Assembly (NCBI GenBank): GCA_964468645.1
Contig: CAYXUU010000003.1
Coordinates: 154,041 to 218,040, forward strand
Direction: 5' to 3'
Length of the DNA: 64,000 bases
DNA from: JAIOZK01 sp964468645
GTDB lineage: Bacteria > Bacteroidota > Bacteroidia > Bacteroidales > JAIOZK01
Part shown: positions 35,734-43,924 of the stretch, one piece after another
How the letters are laid out: every line of letters starts with the position of its first letter
How positions within the stretch are numbered: position 1 is the first letter of the stretch
The notes under the pieces: model-generated
The model's input: the letters and a program-made list of their open reading frames with translations, nothing else
Databases searched by the model: none
What the model was told of the DNA's origin: nothing
Made by a program: the position numbers and the translations under genes

Positions 35734-36966
35734 ATGTTCGACTTAGATAAATGGCAGGAGATATTTAATACCATGCGTAAGAACCGGCTACGGACTTTCC
35801 TTACCGGGTTCAGTGTTGCATGGGGTATTTTTATGCTTATAATTTTACTGGGTTCCGGATATGGGCTGGAAAATGGTGTCAGACTGGAATTTGCCGGTGA
35901 TGCTGTCAATTACATCAATGTAAACCAAGGGATAACAAGCCTGCCATACAAGGGAATGAAACCCGGGCGATTCATTCAATTTACAACCGAAGATTACGAA
36001 TTGCTGAAAGCGATAGAGGATGTTGATAAAATTTCGGGAAGATTATTCGTTTTTGGAACCAGCACACTGGTCTATAAAAATGAATATGCAACTTATGACA
36101 TTTTTGCTATTCATCCCGATTACAAACATGTGGAAGATCTCTGGATGACATCCGGAAGATATATCAATGCAAGCGATATAGAGGATAGAAGGAAGGTAGT
36201 AGCTCTGGGTCGCACAGTTTATAATGCCTTGTTTAAAGGCACAGAAGAAGCAGTTGGCAAATATATTAAGATTAATGGTGTCCCTTTTAAAGTTGTTGGT
36301 GTGTTTGATGATCCCGGTGTTGAGCGTGATGTAAACCGGGTATATATTCCGATAACAACAGCCCAGCGTATATTCAGCCGGGGTGACAGGGTACCCAGCA
36401 TGCAACTGATTCTTGAGGGCGCAACGATTGAAGAAAGCCTGGAGGTTATTGAGGATGTAAAAGAGCGTCTTGCATCAAAACATAAGTTTTCACCTGAAGA
36501 CGAAAGAGCCATCTTTATTTTCAACACCATCGAGAACTATACAAAGTTTATGACCCTGTTTGCCAATATCAGGCTGTTTATCTGGATCATTGGAATAGGG
36601 ACAATAATAGCTGGCATTGTAGGTGTAAGTAACATTATGATGATTGTGGTAAAGGAAAGGACAAAAGAAATTGGTGTCAGGAAAGCAATGGGAGCAACCC
36701 CATGGTCAATTATCAGCCTTATCCTCCAGGAGTCGATATTGATTACTGCTCTGGCGGGATACATAGGCTTGGTGCTGGGCGTTGGGCTTCTGGAACTGTT
36801 ATCAAAAACACTCCCGGTGATGGATTATTTTAAAAACCCTGAGGTGAATCTGAATGTTGCTATAGGGGCAACCATTGTTATGATAATTGCTGGAGCCATC
36901 GCAGGTTTTGTACCTGCCCGTAAAGCTGCAGCCGTAAAGCCCGTTGTGGCATTAAAAGATGAATAA
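35734..36966 (+). CDS. MacB-like ABC transporter permease 1
   Basis: The 410-residue protein starts MFDLDKWQEIFNTMRKNRLRTFLTGFSVAWGIFM, with the N-terminal membrane helix, then a periplasmic MacB_PCD domain (about 45-280) and three C-terminal helices of the FtsX domain (about 285-405) with VKERTKEIGVRKAMGATPWSII and the closing FVPARKAAAVKPVVALKDE. This is the MacB permease layout without a fused ATPase; the ATPase is encoded upstream. It is paralogous to the next gene, from which it is separated by 12 bp, so the two probably form a heterodimer. Confidence 0.93.
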   Translation: MFDLDKWQEIFNTMRKNRLRTFLTGFSVAWGIFMLIILLGSGYGLENGVRLEFAGDAVNYINVNQGITSLPYKGMKPGRFIQFTTEDYELLKAIEDVDKISGRLFVFGTSTLVYKNEYATYDIFAIHPDYKHVEDLWMTSGRYINASDIEDRRKVVALGRTVYNALFKGTEEAVGKYIKINGVPFKVVGVFDDPGVERDVNRVYIPITTAQRIFSRGDRVPSMQLILEGATIEESLEVIEDVKERLASKHKFSPEDERAIFIFNTIENYTKFMTLFANIRLFIWIIGIGTIIAGIVGVSNIMMIVVKERTKEIGVRKAMGATPWSIISLILQESILITALAGYIGLVLGVGLLELLSKTLPVMDYFKNPEVNLNVAIGATIVMIIAGAIAGFVPARKAAAVKPVVALKDE

Positions 36967-36978
36967 AAATAAATAATT

Positions 36979-38250
36979 ATGTCAATCATTGACCCGGATA
37001 GATGGCAGGAAATTTTCATTGCACTGAAGCAGAATAAGCTTCGTACATTCTTCACAGCCTTTGGTGTATTCTGGGGAATTTTTATGCTTGTAATAATGCT
37101 TGGCGCAGGCAGTGGATTAAATAACGGTGTCACCAGGGATATGGGCGATATGGCCACCAACAGTTTTTTTATGTGGGCCAGGCAAACTACCATGCCCTAT
37201 AAAGGTTTTCCAAGAGGCAGATGGTTCAGGTTTAATAATGGTGACACTGAAGCATTAATCGAAAACGTTGATAAAATTGAATATATCGCCCCCAGATTAA
37301 ACGGTTTTGGTGGAAATGGGAATAATAATACAATAAGAGGAGAGCGGTCAGGCAGCTTTAATATTCAGGGTGATTATCCCGATTATAATAAGATAGATCC
37401 CGTTAACATAAACCAGGGAAGATTCATTAATAACATTGATATTGATGAGCAGAGAAAAGTATGTGTTGTTGGCAGAAGGGTTGTTGAGGAAATGTTCAAA
37501 CCGGGTGAAGATGTCATTGGTGAATATCTTCAGATAAACGGTGTATATTTTAATGTCGTTGGCGTATTTAATTCAAAGAAAACCGACAGGAGAGCCGAAC
37601 ACGAGAACCAGGTGATCTATATGCCATTTACAACCTTACAGAAAACCTATAACTATGGCGACAGGGTGGGCTATTACAGCATCACCTCCAAACCAGGTAT
37701 TCCTGCTTCCGAACTGGAGACAATTGTAAAACAATTCCTGAAAGAACGTCACAGTGTCCATCCTCTTGATGAAAGGGCAATCGGCTCATTTAATCTTGAA
37801 AACGAGTTTGTTAAAATGAATAACTTGTTTGCCGGAATCAGGGGACTGATATGGATTGTGGGGATAGGGACCCTGCTCGCAGGTGTGATTGGTGTCAGTA
37901 ATATCATGCTTATCGTTGTAAAAGAAAGAACCAAGGAAATTGGAATACGAAGAGCTGTCGGGGCAACTCCGGTAAATATCATATCACAGATTATTATTGA
38001 ATCTGTTTTCCTCACAACACTTGCAGGATATTTTGGACTTGCTATTGGAGTTGGTTTGCTTGAATTACTAAATTATGCACTGAATACTTTCAATGCCAAC
38101 AGTGATATGTTTGCCAATCCAAGTATAGATTTTAAAATGGCTATTACCGCATTGATTATCCTGGTCGTTGCCGGAATACTGGCAGGGTTGATCCCGGCAA
38201 GACGGGCAGTGAGTATTAAACCGGTAAGAGCATTACATGATGAAGTATAA
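36979..38250 (+). CDS. MacB-like ABC transporter permease 2
   Basis: The 423-residue protein repeats the layout of its upstream paralogue: MSIIDPDRWQEIFIALKQNKLRTFFTAFGVFWGIFM, a periplasmic domain, then VKERTKEIGIRRAVGATPVNIISQ and a C-terminal LIPARRAVSIKPVRALHDE. The periplasmic domain differs more than the membrane parts (for example the Gly/Asn-rich FGGNGNNNTIRGERSG), as expected if the two subunits contact different faces of the adaptor or substrate. It is followed after 30 bp by the adaptor gene. Confidence 0.93.
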   Translation: MSIIDPDRWQEIFIALKQNKLRTFFTAFGVFWGIFMLVIMLGAGSGLNNGVTRDMGDMATNSFFMWARQTTMPYKGFPRGRWFRFNNGDTEALIENVDKIEYIAPRLNGFGGNGNNNTIRGERSGSFNIQGDYPDYNKIDPVNINQGRFINNIDIDEQRKVCVVGRRVVEEMFKPGEDVIGEYLQINGVYFNVVGVFNSKKTDRRAEHENQVIYMPFTTLQKTYNYGDRVGYYSITSKPGIPASELETIVKQFLKERHSVHPLDERAIGSFNLENEFVKMNNLFAGIRGLIWIVGIGTLLAGVIGVSNIMLIVVKERTKEIGIRRAVGATPVNIISQIIIESVFLTTLAGYFGLAIGVGLLELLNYALNTFNANSDMFANPSIDFKMAITALIILVVAGILAGLIPARRAVSIKPVRALHDEV

Positions 38251-38280
38251 ATCAGAAAACTAAAAATTAAAAATGAAGCT

Positions 38281-39369
38281 ATGAAAAAGTTTTTGAGAAT
38301 ATTTGTTGGAGTTATAATCGTCGGAGCCATAGGTTTTACTTTTTATTTTCTCTATAAAAAATCGCAGGCGGAACCCATGGTTTTTGAAACAACCACTGCC
38401 GTCGAGATGCCTATTGTTAAAAAAACAGTTGCAACTGGTTCAGTTGTCCCGCGTAAGGAAATAGAAATTGTACCACAGGTTTCCGGCATCATCGAAGAAC
38501 TTTATGTAACCGAAGGCAATATGGTTAAAAGAGGTGATTTAATAGCTAAAATCCGTATTATACCCAACATGGTCAACCTCAACAATGCCGAATCGAGGGT
38601 GAACCGTGCACAGATAAATCTTCAAAATGCAGAAATAAACTATAACAGGCAAAAAGAACTTTATGAACAGGGGGTTACTGCCAAATCGGAATTTGAAGAA
38701 ATGGAACTGGCTTTTAACCAGGCAAAAGAAGAACTTCTTGCTGCAGAAAATAACCTCGCTTTGATTAAAGAAGGGCAAACCAGGGATTCAGAAATAGAAA
38801 CCAACACTATCGTCAGGGCTACAGTGAATGGAATGGTGCTCGATGTACCTGTTGAGGTAGGTAATTCTGTAATCGAAACCAATACTTTCAATCCAGGAAC
38901 AACAATCGCTACTGTTGCAGATATGAGCGACATGCTGTTTGAAGGAAAAATCGATGAAACCGAAGTAGGAAAAATAAAGGAAGGTATGTCGCTGATACTT
39001 ACCGTAGGTGCTATTGAGGATATAGAATTTGATGCATTGCTTGAACATATATCACCTAAAGGTGTAGAAGAAAATGGTGCAATACAGTTTGAAATTAAGG
39101 CCAACGTTAATCTTAAAGCTGACCAATTCATCAGGGCAGGATACAGTGCAACTGCTGCCATTGTTCTCGATAAAACCGATGGGCCTGTAGTTGCCATACA
39201 GGAGCGATTAATGCAGTTTGAAGGAGATTCAGTGTATGTTGAGGTTGAAGTTGGCCCCCAGCAATTTGAGAAAAGATATATTAAAACAGGATTGTCGGAT
39301 GGTATTAATATTGAAATACTTGAAGGAATCGGTCTGGAAGATAAAATAAAAATCGCAAGCGGAGGGTAA
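38281..39369 (+). CDS. Periplasmic adaptor (membrane fusion) protein of MacA/HlyD type
   Basis: The 362-residue protein has an N-terminal membrane anchor (FVGVIIVGAIGFTFYFLYKK), a split barrel-sandwich/lipoyl domain (VPRKEIEIVPQVSGIIEELYVTEGNMVKRGDLIAKI and, later, VRATVNGMVLDVPVEVGNSV), a helical hairpin between them (about 100-165), and beta-barrel and membrane-proximal domains. It should bridge the MacB-like permeases to an outer membrane channel. No TolC-type gene is present in the operon, so an exit duct encoded elsewhere would be needed. A strong terminator follows at 39393. Confidence 0.93.
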   Translation: MKKFLRIFVGVIIVGAIGFTFYFLYKKSQAEPMVFETTTAVEMPIVKKTVATGSVVPRKEIEIVPQVSGIIEELYVTEGNMVKRGDLIAKIRIIPNMVNLNNAESRVNRAQINLQNAEINYNRQKELYEQGVTAKSEFEEMELAFNQAKEELLAAENNLALIKEGQTRDSEIETNTIVRATVNGMVLDVPVEVGNSVIETNTFNPGTTIATVADMSDMLFEGKIDETEVGKIKEGMSLILTVGAIEDIEFDALLEHISPKGVEENGAIQFEIKANVNLKADQFIRAGYSATAAIVLDKTDGPVVAIQERLMQFEGDSVYVEVEVGPQQFEKRYIKTGLSDGINIEILEGIGLEDKIKIASGG

Positions 39370-39392
39370 GATTGCGTTTTTTTTATTGTTAG

Positions 39393-39425
39393 TGGGCTGC
39401 CCGGTTATGGGCAGCCCATTTTATT
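39393..39425 (+). terminator. Rho-independent terminator of the ABC operon
   Basis: TGGGCTGCCC and GGGCAGCCCA form a perfect 10-bp GC-rich stem around GGTTAT, followed by TTTTATT. It lies 23 bp after the adaptor stop codon. Confidence 0.92.
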
Positions 39426-39529
39426 AAAGAAATTTTACTTTTTGAGATATTACCATATGTATTATTAGTTTACTTATAAATACATTATATACACCAGAAG
39501 GTGCAATATGTTGATTATTTTAAAAAATC

Positions 39530-39590
39530 TTTGACTTTCAACTATATTTTTAGTTATGTTTGCACAATAAATCAACTAACTTCTTAGTTG
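39530..39590 (+). promoter_or_regulatory. BlaI/M56 operon promoter with two palindromic operators
   Basis: The -33 TTTG (39530-39533) and -7 TATGTTTG (39555-39562) are 21 bp apart. AACTATATTTTTAGTT (39540-39555) lies between them and is an inverted repeat of AACTA/TAGTT. A second palindrome, CAACTAA-CTTC-TTAGTTG (39573-39590), lies just past the predicted start of transcription. Both share ACTA/TAGT half-sites with known BlaI/MecI operators (TACTA/TAGTA type). Repressor binding here would block transcription of its own gene. Confidence 0.75.
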
Positions 39591-39609
39591 TTTAAATAAA
39601 CCATCAGAA

Positions 39610-39996
39610 ATGAAAGAACTTACAAAGGCTGAAGAACAGATCATGCAAATCCTCTGGGACATTGAAAAGGGTTTTGTCAATGATGTCCTGGCCAGGATGC
39701 CAGAACCCAAACCAGCTTATAATACCGTTTCAACCATTGTGAGAATTCTTGAGAAGAAGGGATTTGTTGATCATAAGGCATATGGGAAAACGCATGAGTA
39801 TTTTCCACTTGTTTCCAAAAAAGAATATACAAAAACATATTTCAAAGGTTTTATGCATGGTTATTTTGGGAATTCCTATAAAGCGCTAGCCTCCTTTTTT
39901 ACAAAGGAAAATGATCTTAGTATAAGTGATCTTGAAGAGATAAAGAAGATGATGGAAGAGGAAATTAAAAAACAAAAATCATCAGGCAATGAATGA
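39610..39996 (+). CDS. BlaI/MecI/CopY-family transcriptional repressor
   Basis: The 128-residue protein has the N-terminal winged helix of this family (LTKAEEQIMQILWDIEKGFVNDVLARM, YNTVSTIVRILEKKGFVDHKAYGKTHEYFPLVSKKEY) and a C-terminal helical dimerisation tail. In characterised systems BlaI/MecI is inactivated when the partner BlaR1/MecR1 membrane peptidase senses a signal. The partner gene overlaps its end by 8 bp (39989-39996), implying translational coupling. Palindromes in the promoter are the likely operators. No beta-lactamase lies nearby, so the inducing signal is unknown. Confidence 0.95.
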   Translation: MKELTKAEEQIMQILWDIEKGFVNDVLARMPEPKPAYNTVSTIVRILEKKGFVDHKAYGKTHEYFPLVSKKEYTKTYFKGFMHGYFGNSYKALASFFTKENDLSISDLEEIKKMMEEEIKKQKSSGNE

Positions 39997-41374
39997 TTTC
40001 ATTACATATATCATTAAATCAGGAATCAGCCTGATTTTGCTTTATGGTATCTACTGGATGTTCATGAGGAAAGAATTATACTTTACCATGAACAGGTTGT
40101 TTCTTCTTGGTGCAATGACACTGTCATTCCTGATGCCACTGGTGAGGTTTTCTTTTTCAATGGATGAAGTAAATACCACTTATTATGTTCTTCTTGATAC
40201 CATCAGCATCACCTCTGAAAAAGTAACCCAGACCGGAATGTTAAGCCTGTCATCATTTCAGATCTTTCTGCTAATCTATCTAACCGGGGTTGCGATTTTT
40301 ACTTTCCGCATGATTTATGGATTAATTCAGATAGGCCTTATTATCAGAAAGTATGGAATCACCAAAACAGGAGGCGAAAACTTTGTTTTTGTGGGTAATA
40401 AGCTGGCCCCATTTTCATTTTTCAATATCATTTTCATTAATAAGGATATTTACCGGAACAGCGATTACAAAAAGATCATCGATCATGAACGGATTCACAT
40501 AAGACAGGTTCATACCCTGGATATCATTATTGCTGAATTACTTATTATATTTCAGTGGTTCAATCCCGTTATCTGGCTGTACAGAAAATCCCTGAAGGAA
40601 ATTCATGAGTATCTTGCTGACGAAGGTGTGATCATTAGAAATCCAGGAAGGGTAAAATACCAGATGTTGTTGCTGCAGGAAATTTTTGGAGTTTCACTTA
40701 ATGACTTAACAAATAATTTTAATCAATCTATTTTAAAAAGGAGATTTACTATGATGTCAAAAACAAAATCGAAAAAATCGGTGGGTTTAAAATTACTTTT
40801 AACCTTACCCTTAACACTTGCAGTTTTATTCCTGTTTACCATGAATTCATCGGTGCTTTCACAGGAAAATAGTGCTGACGAAGTACCAGCTGCAGAAAAA
40901 TTGATTTCCAAAGAATATCAGGAGGACGCACAGCTTAATGGTGAATTACCACCACCACCCAAAACTGAAAATGGCTCAGGCAAGGAAAATGTGATTCCTT
41001 ATAGCCAGGATTCACCATCAAAGGCTCAAAAAGAAGAAGACAAAATTTTTACTGTTGTTAAGCATATGCCTGAATATCCCGGGGGGCGCGATGCTATGTA
41101 TAAATTTATCCAGAATAATCTGGTATATCCTCAGGAAGCAAAAGACAATGGTACTACAGGCAGGGTATTTGTTACATTCGTAATTGAAAAAGATGGATCA
41201 GTAGCAGATGTTAAGCTTTTGCGTGGAATTGGCTCAGGTTGCGATGCTGAAGCCATGAGGGTTATTGAAAGTATGTCAAAATGGAAACCGGGAAGACTTG
41301 AAGACAATAAAACTGTTCGGGTTCAGTACAATCTTCCGATAAAATTCAGCTTAAACACTGAAAAGAAAGAATAA
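39989..41374 (+). CDS. M56-family (BlaR1-like) membrane peptidase fused to a TonB C-terminal domain
   Basis: The 461-residue protein has N-terminal membrane helices (about 5-60, 90-120), a cytoplasmic gluzincin domain with HERIH (His166, Glu167, His170) and WFNPVIWLYRKSLKEIHEYLADEGV, a further helix near 270-290, and a periplasmic TonB C-terminal domain (about 365-455; YPGGRDAMYKFIQNNLVYP, GRVFVTFVIEKDGSVADVKLLRG). The TonB domain replaces the penicillin-binding sensor of BlaR1, a common variant in Bacteroidota. A low-complexity Pro-rich linker (ELPPPPKTENG) connects the parts. It is expected to cleave or inactivate the BlaI protein encoded just upstream when an envelope signal arrives. Confidence 0.93.
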   Translation: MNDFITYIIKSGISLILLYGIYWMFMRKELYFTMNRLFLLGAMTLSFLMPLVRFSFSMDEVNTTYYVLLDTISITSEKVTQTGMLSLSSFQIFLLIYLTGVAIFTFRMIYGLIQIGLIIRKYGITKTGGENFVFVGNKLAPFSFFNIIFINKDIYRNSDYKKIIDHERIHIRQVHTLDIIIAELLIIFQWFNPVIWLYRKSLKEIHEYLADEGVIIRNPGRVKYQMLLLQEIFGVSLNDLTNNFNQSILKRRFTMMSKTKSKKSVGLKLLLTLPLTLAVLFLFTMNSSVLSQENSADEVPAAEKLISKEYQEDAQLNGELPPPPKTENGSGKENVIPYSQDSPSKAQKEEDKIFTVVKHMPEYPGGRDAMYKFIQNNLVYPQEAKDNGTTGRVFVTFVIEKDGSVADVKLLRGIGSGCDAEAMRVIESMSKWKPGRLEDNKTVRVQYNLPIKFSLNTEKKE

Positions 41375-41390
41375 TTTTTTTGCATTCAAT

Positions 41391-41416
41391 AACTATATTT
41401 TTAGTTCTATAACTAA
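41391..41416. promoter_or_regulatory. Second BlaI-type operator cluster, downstream of the M56 gene
   Basis: AACTATATTTTTAGTT (41391-41406) is identical to the operator between the -33 and -7 elements of the BlaI promoter. It overlaps a second palindrome, TTAGTT-CTAT-AACTAA (41401-41416). A TTTG (41379-41382) sits 8 bp upstream, but no TAnnTTTG is present at the right place. The next gene-like sequence on this strand is a broken lipoprotein gene at 41619. Confidence 0.65.
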
Positions 41417-41446
41417 GGAGTTAATTGAACTGACAAACAATATGAA

Positions 41447-41544
41447 GGCCTGAATCAATGTTTAGTAAGTAATAATTCCCTGTATATGCTGAGGTAAACA
41501 TTAGTTACTTTAACGTCATCATATACAGGGAATTACTTCAGGCC
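41447..41544. repeat. Nested inverted repeat with alternative pairings
   Basis: GGCCTGAA (41447-41454) pairs with TTCAGGCC (41537-41544). Inside, AATTCCCTGTATAT (41474-41487) pairs with ATATACAGGGAATT (41521-41534), 14 bp perfect. A competing pair, AATGTTTA (41457-41464) with TAAACATT (41495-41502), crosses the main stem, so the two foldings exclude each other or make a pseudoknot. There is no coding capacity. It could be a structured leader RNA after the 41391 operator cluster, a small mobile element or a terminator. Confidence 0.55.
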
Positions 41545-41618
41545 CTGCTGTTTTAGTTTTTAGATAATTGAAATTTTATTATTAATTTCTGATGTATCGC
41601 AATTTCTTTCAACCGGTG

Positions 41619-41896
41619 ATGATTAAATCAGGATATATTTTTTTACTTGGTATCCTGTTTATAATAACTTCCTGTAAGGATTCTTTTTAAGTAAGGAAGC
41701 CTAATCAGCGCGATAAGGATGGTTGCAGGCACAGATTGTGGATTACTTACTGGGATGAAGACCATTTACTTCCAATGAAAAAGAAACCCGCTATTACTGG
41801 CAGGGTGAGTGGAAATATTTTACTTCAAAACGACATCTGGACAGTATCGTTTTGTATGACCATGGTGAAGAAGCCGGTGTAATTATGAAAAATTAA
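41619..41896 (+). pseudogene. Broken lipoprotein gene
   Basis: ATG 41619 opens a perfect lipoprotein signal peptide, MIKSGYIFLLGILFIITSC followed by KDSF, but hits TAA at 41688-41690. In another frame, the following DNA reads GEWKYFTSKRHLDSIVLYDH and then GEEAGVIMKN before TAA 41894-41896. That wording resembles the MORN-like repeat lipoproteins common in Bacteroidota. A frameshift or deletion in the middle best explains the pattern. It lies about 200 bp after a BlaI-type operator cluster, so it may once have been a target of that repressor. Confidence 0.5.
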
Positions 41897-41905
41897 AGAG
41901 GTACT

Positions 41906-42008
41906 CAAGGCCAAAGCACAAAGGCAATTTTTTTTCTTGAGAACTTGTATTGGCAAACTTTACTTATAAACTTCCACTTTTGTCTTTGTCCTTTTAACTT
42001 TTGCCTTG
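41906..42008. repeat. Imperfect inverted repeat, AAGGCAAAAG family
   Basis: CAAGGCCAAAGCACAAAGGC (41906-41925) and the region 41971-42008, whose reverse complement begins CAAGGCAAAAGTTAAAAGGA, are diverged inverted arms. The vocabulary matches the hairpin at 14801-14871. The loop contains a T8 run. Confidence 0.5.
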
Positions 42009-42055
42009 TTATCAGATAAAATTCCTCCTAACTCTATCATTTCTACGATTATTCC

Positions 42056-42063
42056 TACCTTTG
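42056..42063 (+). promoter_or_regulatory. Candidate -7 element for the M49-like peptidase gene
   Basis: TACCTTTG fits TAnnTTTG and lies 43 bp before ATG 42107. No clear -33 TTTG is seen at 18-21 bp upstream. Confidence 0.45.
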
Positions 42064-42106
42064 CATTCCTGAATAAACCCGACACTAAACTAAACCACAT
42101 AAAGAC

Positions 42107-43744
42107 ATGATGCAGAAAATAAATTTAATCGTACTTGCTGTAGTTTTTTTTGCAGGTATTACTGGATGTAAACAACCCGACAAAAAGGAACTTACACCGA
42201 TGAAAAAAAAGGTAAAGGAATATGCTCCTTTCAAACTTCAAAGTGACCTGTCACATTTAAGTGAAAGCCAGAAACAGATGCTTGTGCATTTATTCGAAGC
42301 GGCGGATATTATGAATACTGTTTTCTGGAAACAGGCCTTTGGGAATAAGAAAAAGCTCTTTGGTAAAATTCAGGGAAAAGACACCCTTAGATTTGTAAGA
42401 ATCAATTATGGTCCCTGGGACCGTCTTAATGGCAATGCACCATTTGTTACCGGTTACGGGCCAAAACCTAAAGGGGCAAATTTTTACCCCAAAAACATGA
42501 CTGTTGAGGAATTTGAAGCATGGGATAATCCCGATAAAACAAGTCTATATACCCTTGTCCGCAGAAATGACGAAGGCAACCTGGAAACAGTCTGGTACAG
42601 TGAGGCATATAACAAGGAATTTAAAAAGGCCGTTGATCTTTTAAAACAGGCCGCTGATCTGGCAGAAGATGAAGGCTTTAAAAATTACCTCAAAATGCGT
42701 GCAGAGGCTTTACTTACCAACGATTACCAGCCAAGTGATATGGCCTGGATGGATATGAAAGACAATGACATTGACTTTGTATTCGGTCCTATCGAAAATT
42801 ATGAAGATCAATTATTCGGTTATAAAGCAGCCTGTGAATCATTTATTTTGATAAAGGATCCTGAATGGAGTGAAAAGCTGGCAAAATATGCACAATTCCT
42901 CCCTGAACTTCAAAAGGAATTACCGGTAGAACCGGAATACAAAAAGGAAACACCAGGTTCTTCAGCCGATCTTAATGCTTATGATGTTATTTATTATGCC
43001 GGTGATTGTAATGCCGGAAGTAAAACCATAGCAATTAACCTTCCTAACGATGAAGTAGTACAGTTAGAAAAAGGGACCAGGAAACTCCAGCTAAAAAATG
43101 CAATGAAGGCAAAATTTGAGAAGATTCTCCTTCCCATTTCTGAGGTTGTCATTACCCCCGAACAACGCAAACACATAACATTTGATGCGTTTTTTGCCAA
43201 CACCATGTTTCATGAAGTAGCACATGGTATGGGCATTAAAAACACCATCGATGGCAGTAATACGGTTCGAAAGGCCTTAAAAGAATCCTATTCATCAATT
43301 GAAGAAGGCAAAGCCGATATCATGGGTCTTTATCTTGTTACAAAGCTTTTCGATATGGGTGAATATGACAAAGGCGAACTGATGGACAACTATGTAACCT
43401 TTTTCGCTGGAATATTCCGCTCAAGTCGGTTTGGCGCTGCAAGTGCACATGGAAAAGCCAATATGATGCGATTCAATTATTTCCTGGAGAATGGTGCTTT
43501 TACCCTTGGTGAGGATGGTACATATACCGTTAATTTTGAAATGATGCAGAAAGCCATGGTTAGCCTGATGCAAAAAATCCTTAAAATCCAGGGAGATGGC
43601 GATTATGAATCTGCTGCTGCATGGATACAAAATGAAGGATTGATAAAACCACAGTTTAAGGCTGATCTTGACAGGATTAATAATGCCAGTATTCCTGTTG
43701 ACATTGTTTTCAAACAAGGACCTGAAATTGCAGGATTAAAATAG
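42107..43744 (+). CDS. M49-like zinc peptidase, lipoprotein
   Basis: The 545-residue product has a lipoprotein signal (MQKINLIVLAVVFFAGITGC). The metal site reads NTMFHEVAHGMG (His369, Glu370, His373), followed about 30 residues later by SSIEEGKADIMGLY, with Glu399/Glu400 giving the third ligand. This pairing of a His-Glu helix with EExKADxxGLY resembles the dipeptidyl peptidase III (M49) relatives of Bacteroidota, although DPP III itself has HELLGH with one extra residue. It probably cleaves dipeptides or short peptides in the periplasm. The S46 dipeptidyl peptidase gene follows after 180 bp, so the two may process the same peptide pool. Starts at 42107 or 42110 are both possible. Confidence 0.8.
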   Translation: MMQKINLIVLAVVFFAGITGCKQPDKKELTPMKKKVKEYAPFKLQSDLSHLSESQKQMLVHLFEAADIMNTVFWKQAFGNKKKLFGKIQGKDTLRFVRINYGPWDRLNGNAPFVTGYGPKPKGANFYPKNMTVEEFEAWDNPDKTSLYTLVRRNDEGNLETVWYSEAYNKEFKKAVDLLKQAADLAEDEGFKNYLKMRAEALLTNDYQPSDMAWMDMKDNDIDFVFGPIENYEDQLFGYKAACESFILIKDPEWSEKLAKYAQFLPELQKELPVEPEYKKETPGSSADLNAYDVIYYAGDCNAGSKTIAINLPNDEVVQLEKGTRKLQLKNAMKAKFEKILLPISEVVITPEQRKHITFDAFFANTMFHEVAHGMGIKNTIDGSNTVRKALKESYSSIEEGKADIMGLYLVTKLFDMGEYDKGELMDNYVTFFAGIFRSSRFGAASAHGKANMMRFNYFLENGAFTLGEDGTYTVNFEMMQKAMVSLMQKILKIQGDGDYESAAAWIQNEGLIKPQFKADLDRINNASIPVDIVFKQGPEIAGLK

Positions 43745-43746
43745 TT

Positions 43747-43786
43747 GTGTTCACTAACGTACAAAACTTTGTTTCCTTTTGAACAC
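43747..43786 (+). terminator. Weak hairpin after the M49-like gene
   Basis: GTGTTCA (43747-43753) and TGAACAC (43780-43786) form a perfect 7-bp stem with an interior loop that holds CAAAAC/GTTT. A long T-run is missing, so terminator function is uncertain. Confidence 0.35.
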
Positions 43787-43924
43787 TTATTATTACAGAA
43801 ATAATTAAATAAGGTTATATCTTTTTGTCAATCAAATGTTTAATTTTGATGGCATAATATTCGCGAGCAAATTAGATATTAAATTTTTATTATAATCTGC
43901 CTTAGGGCATAAAATTAAGGATGT

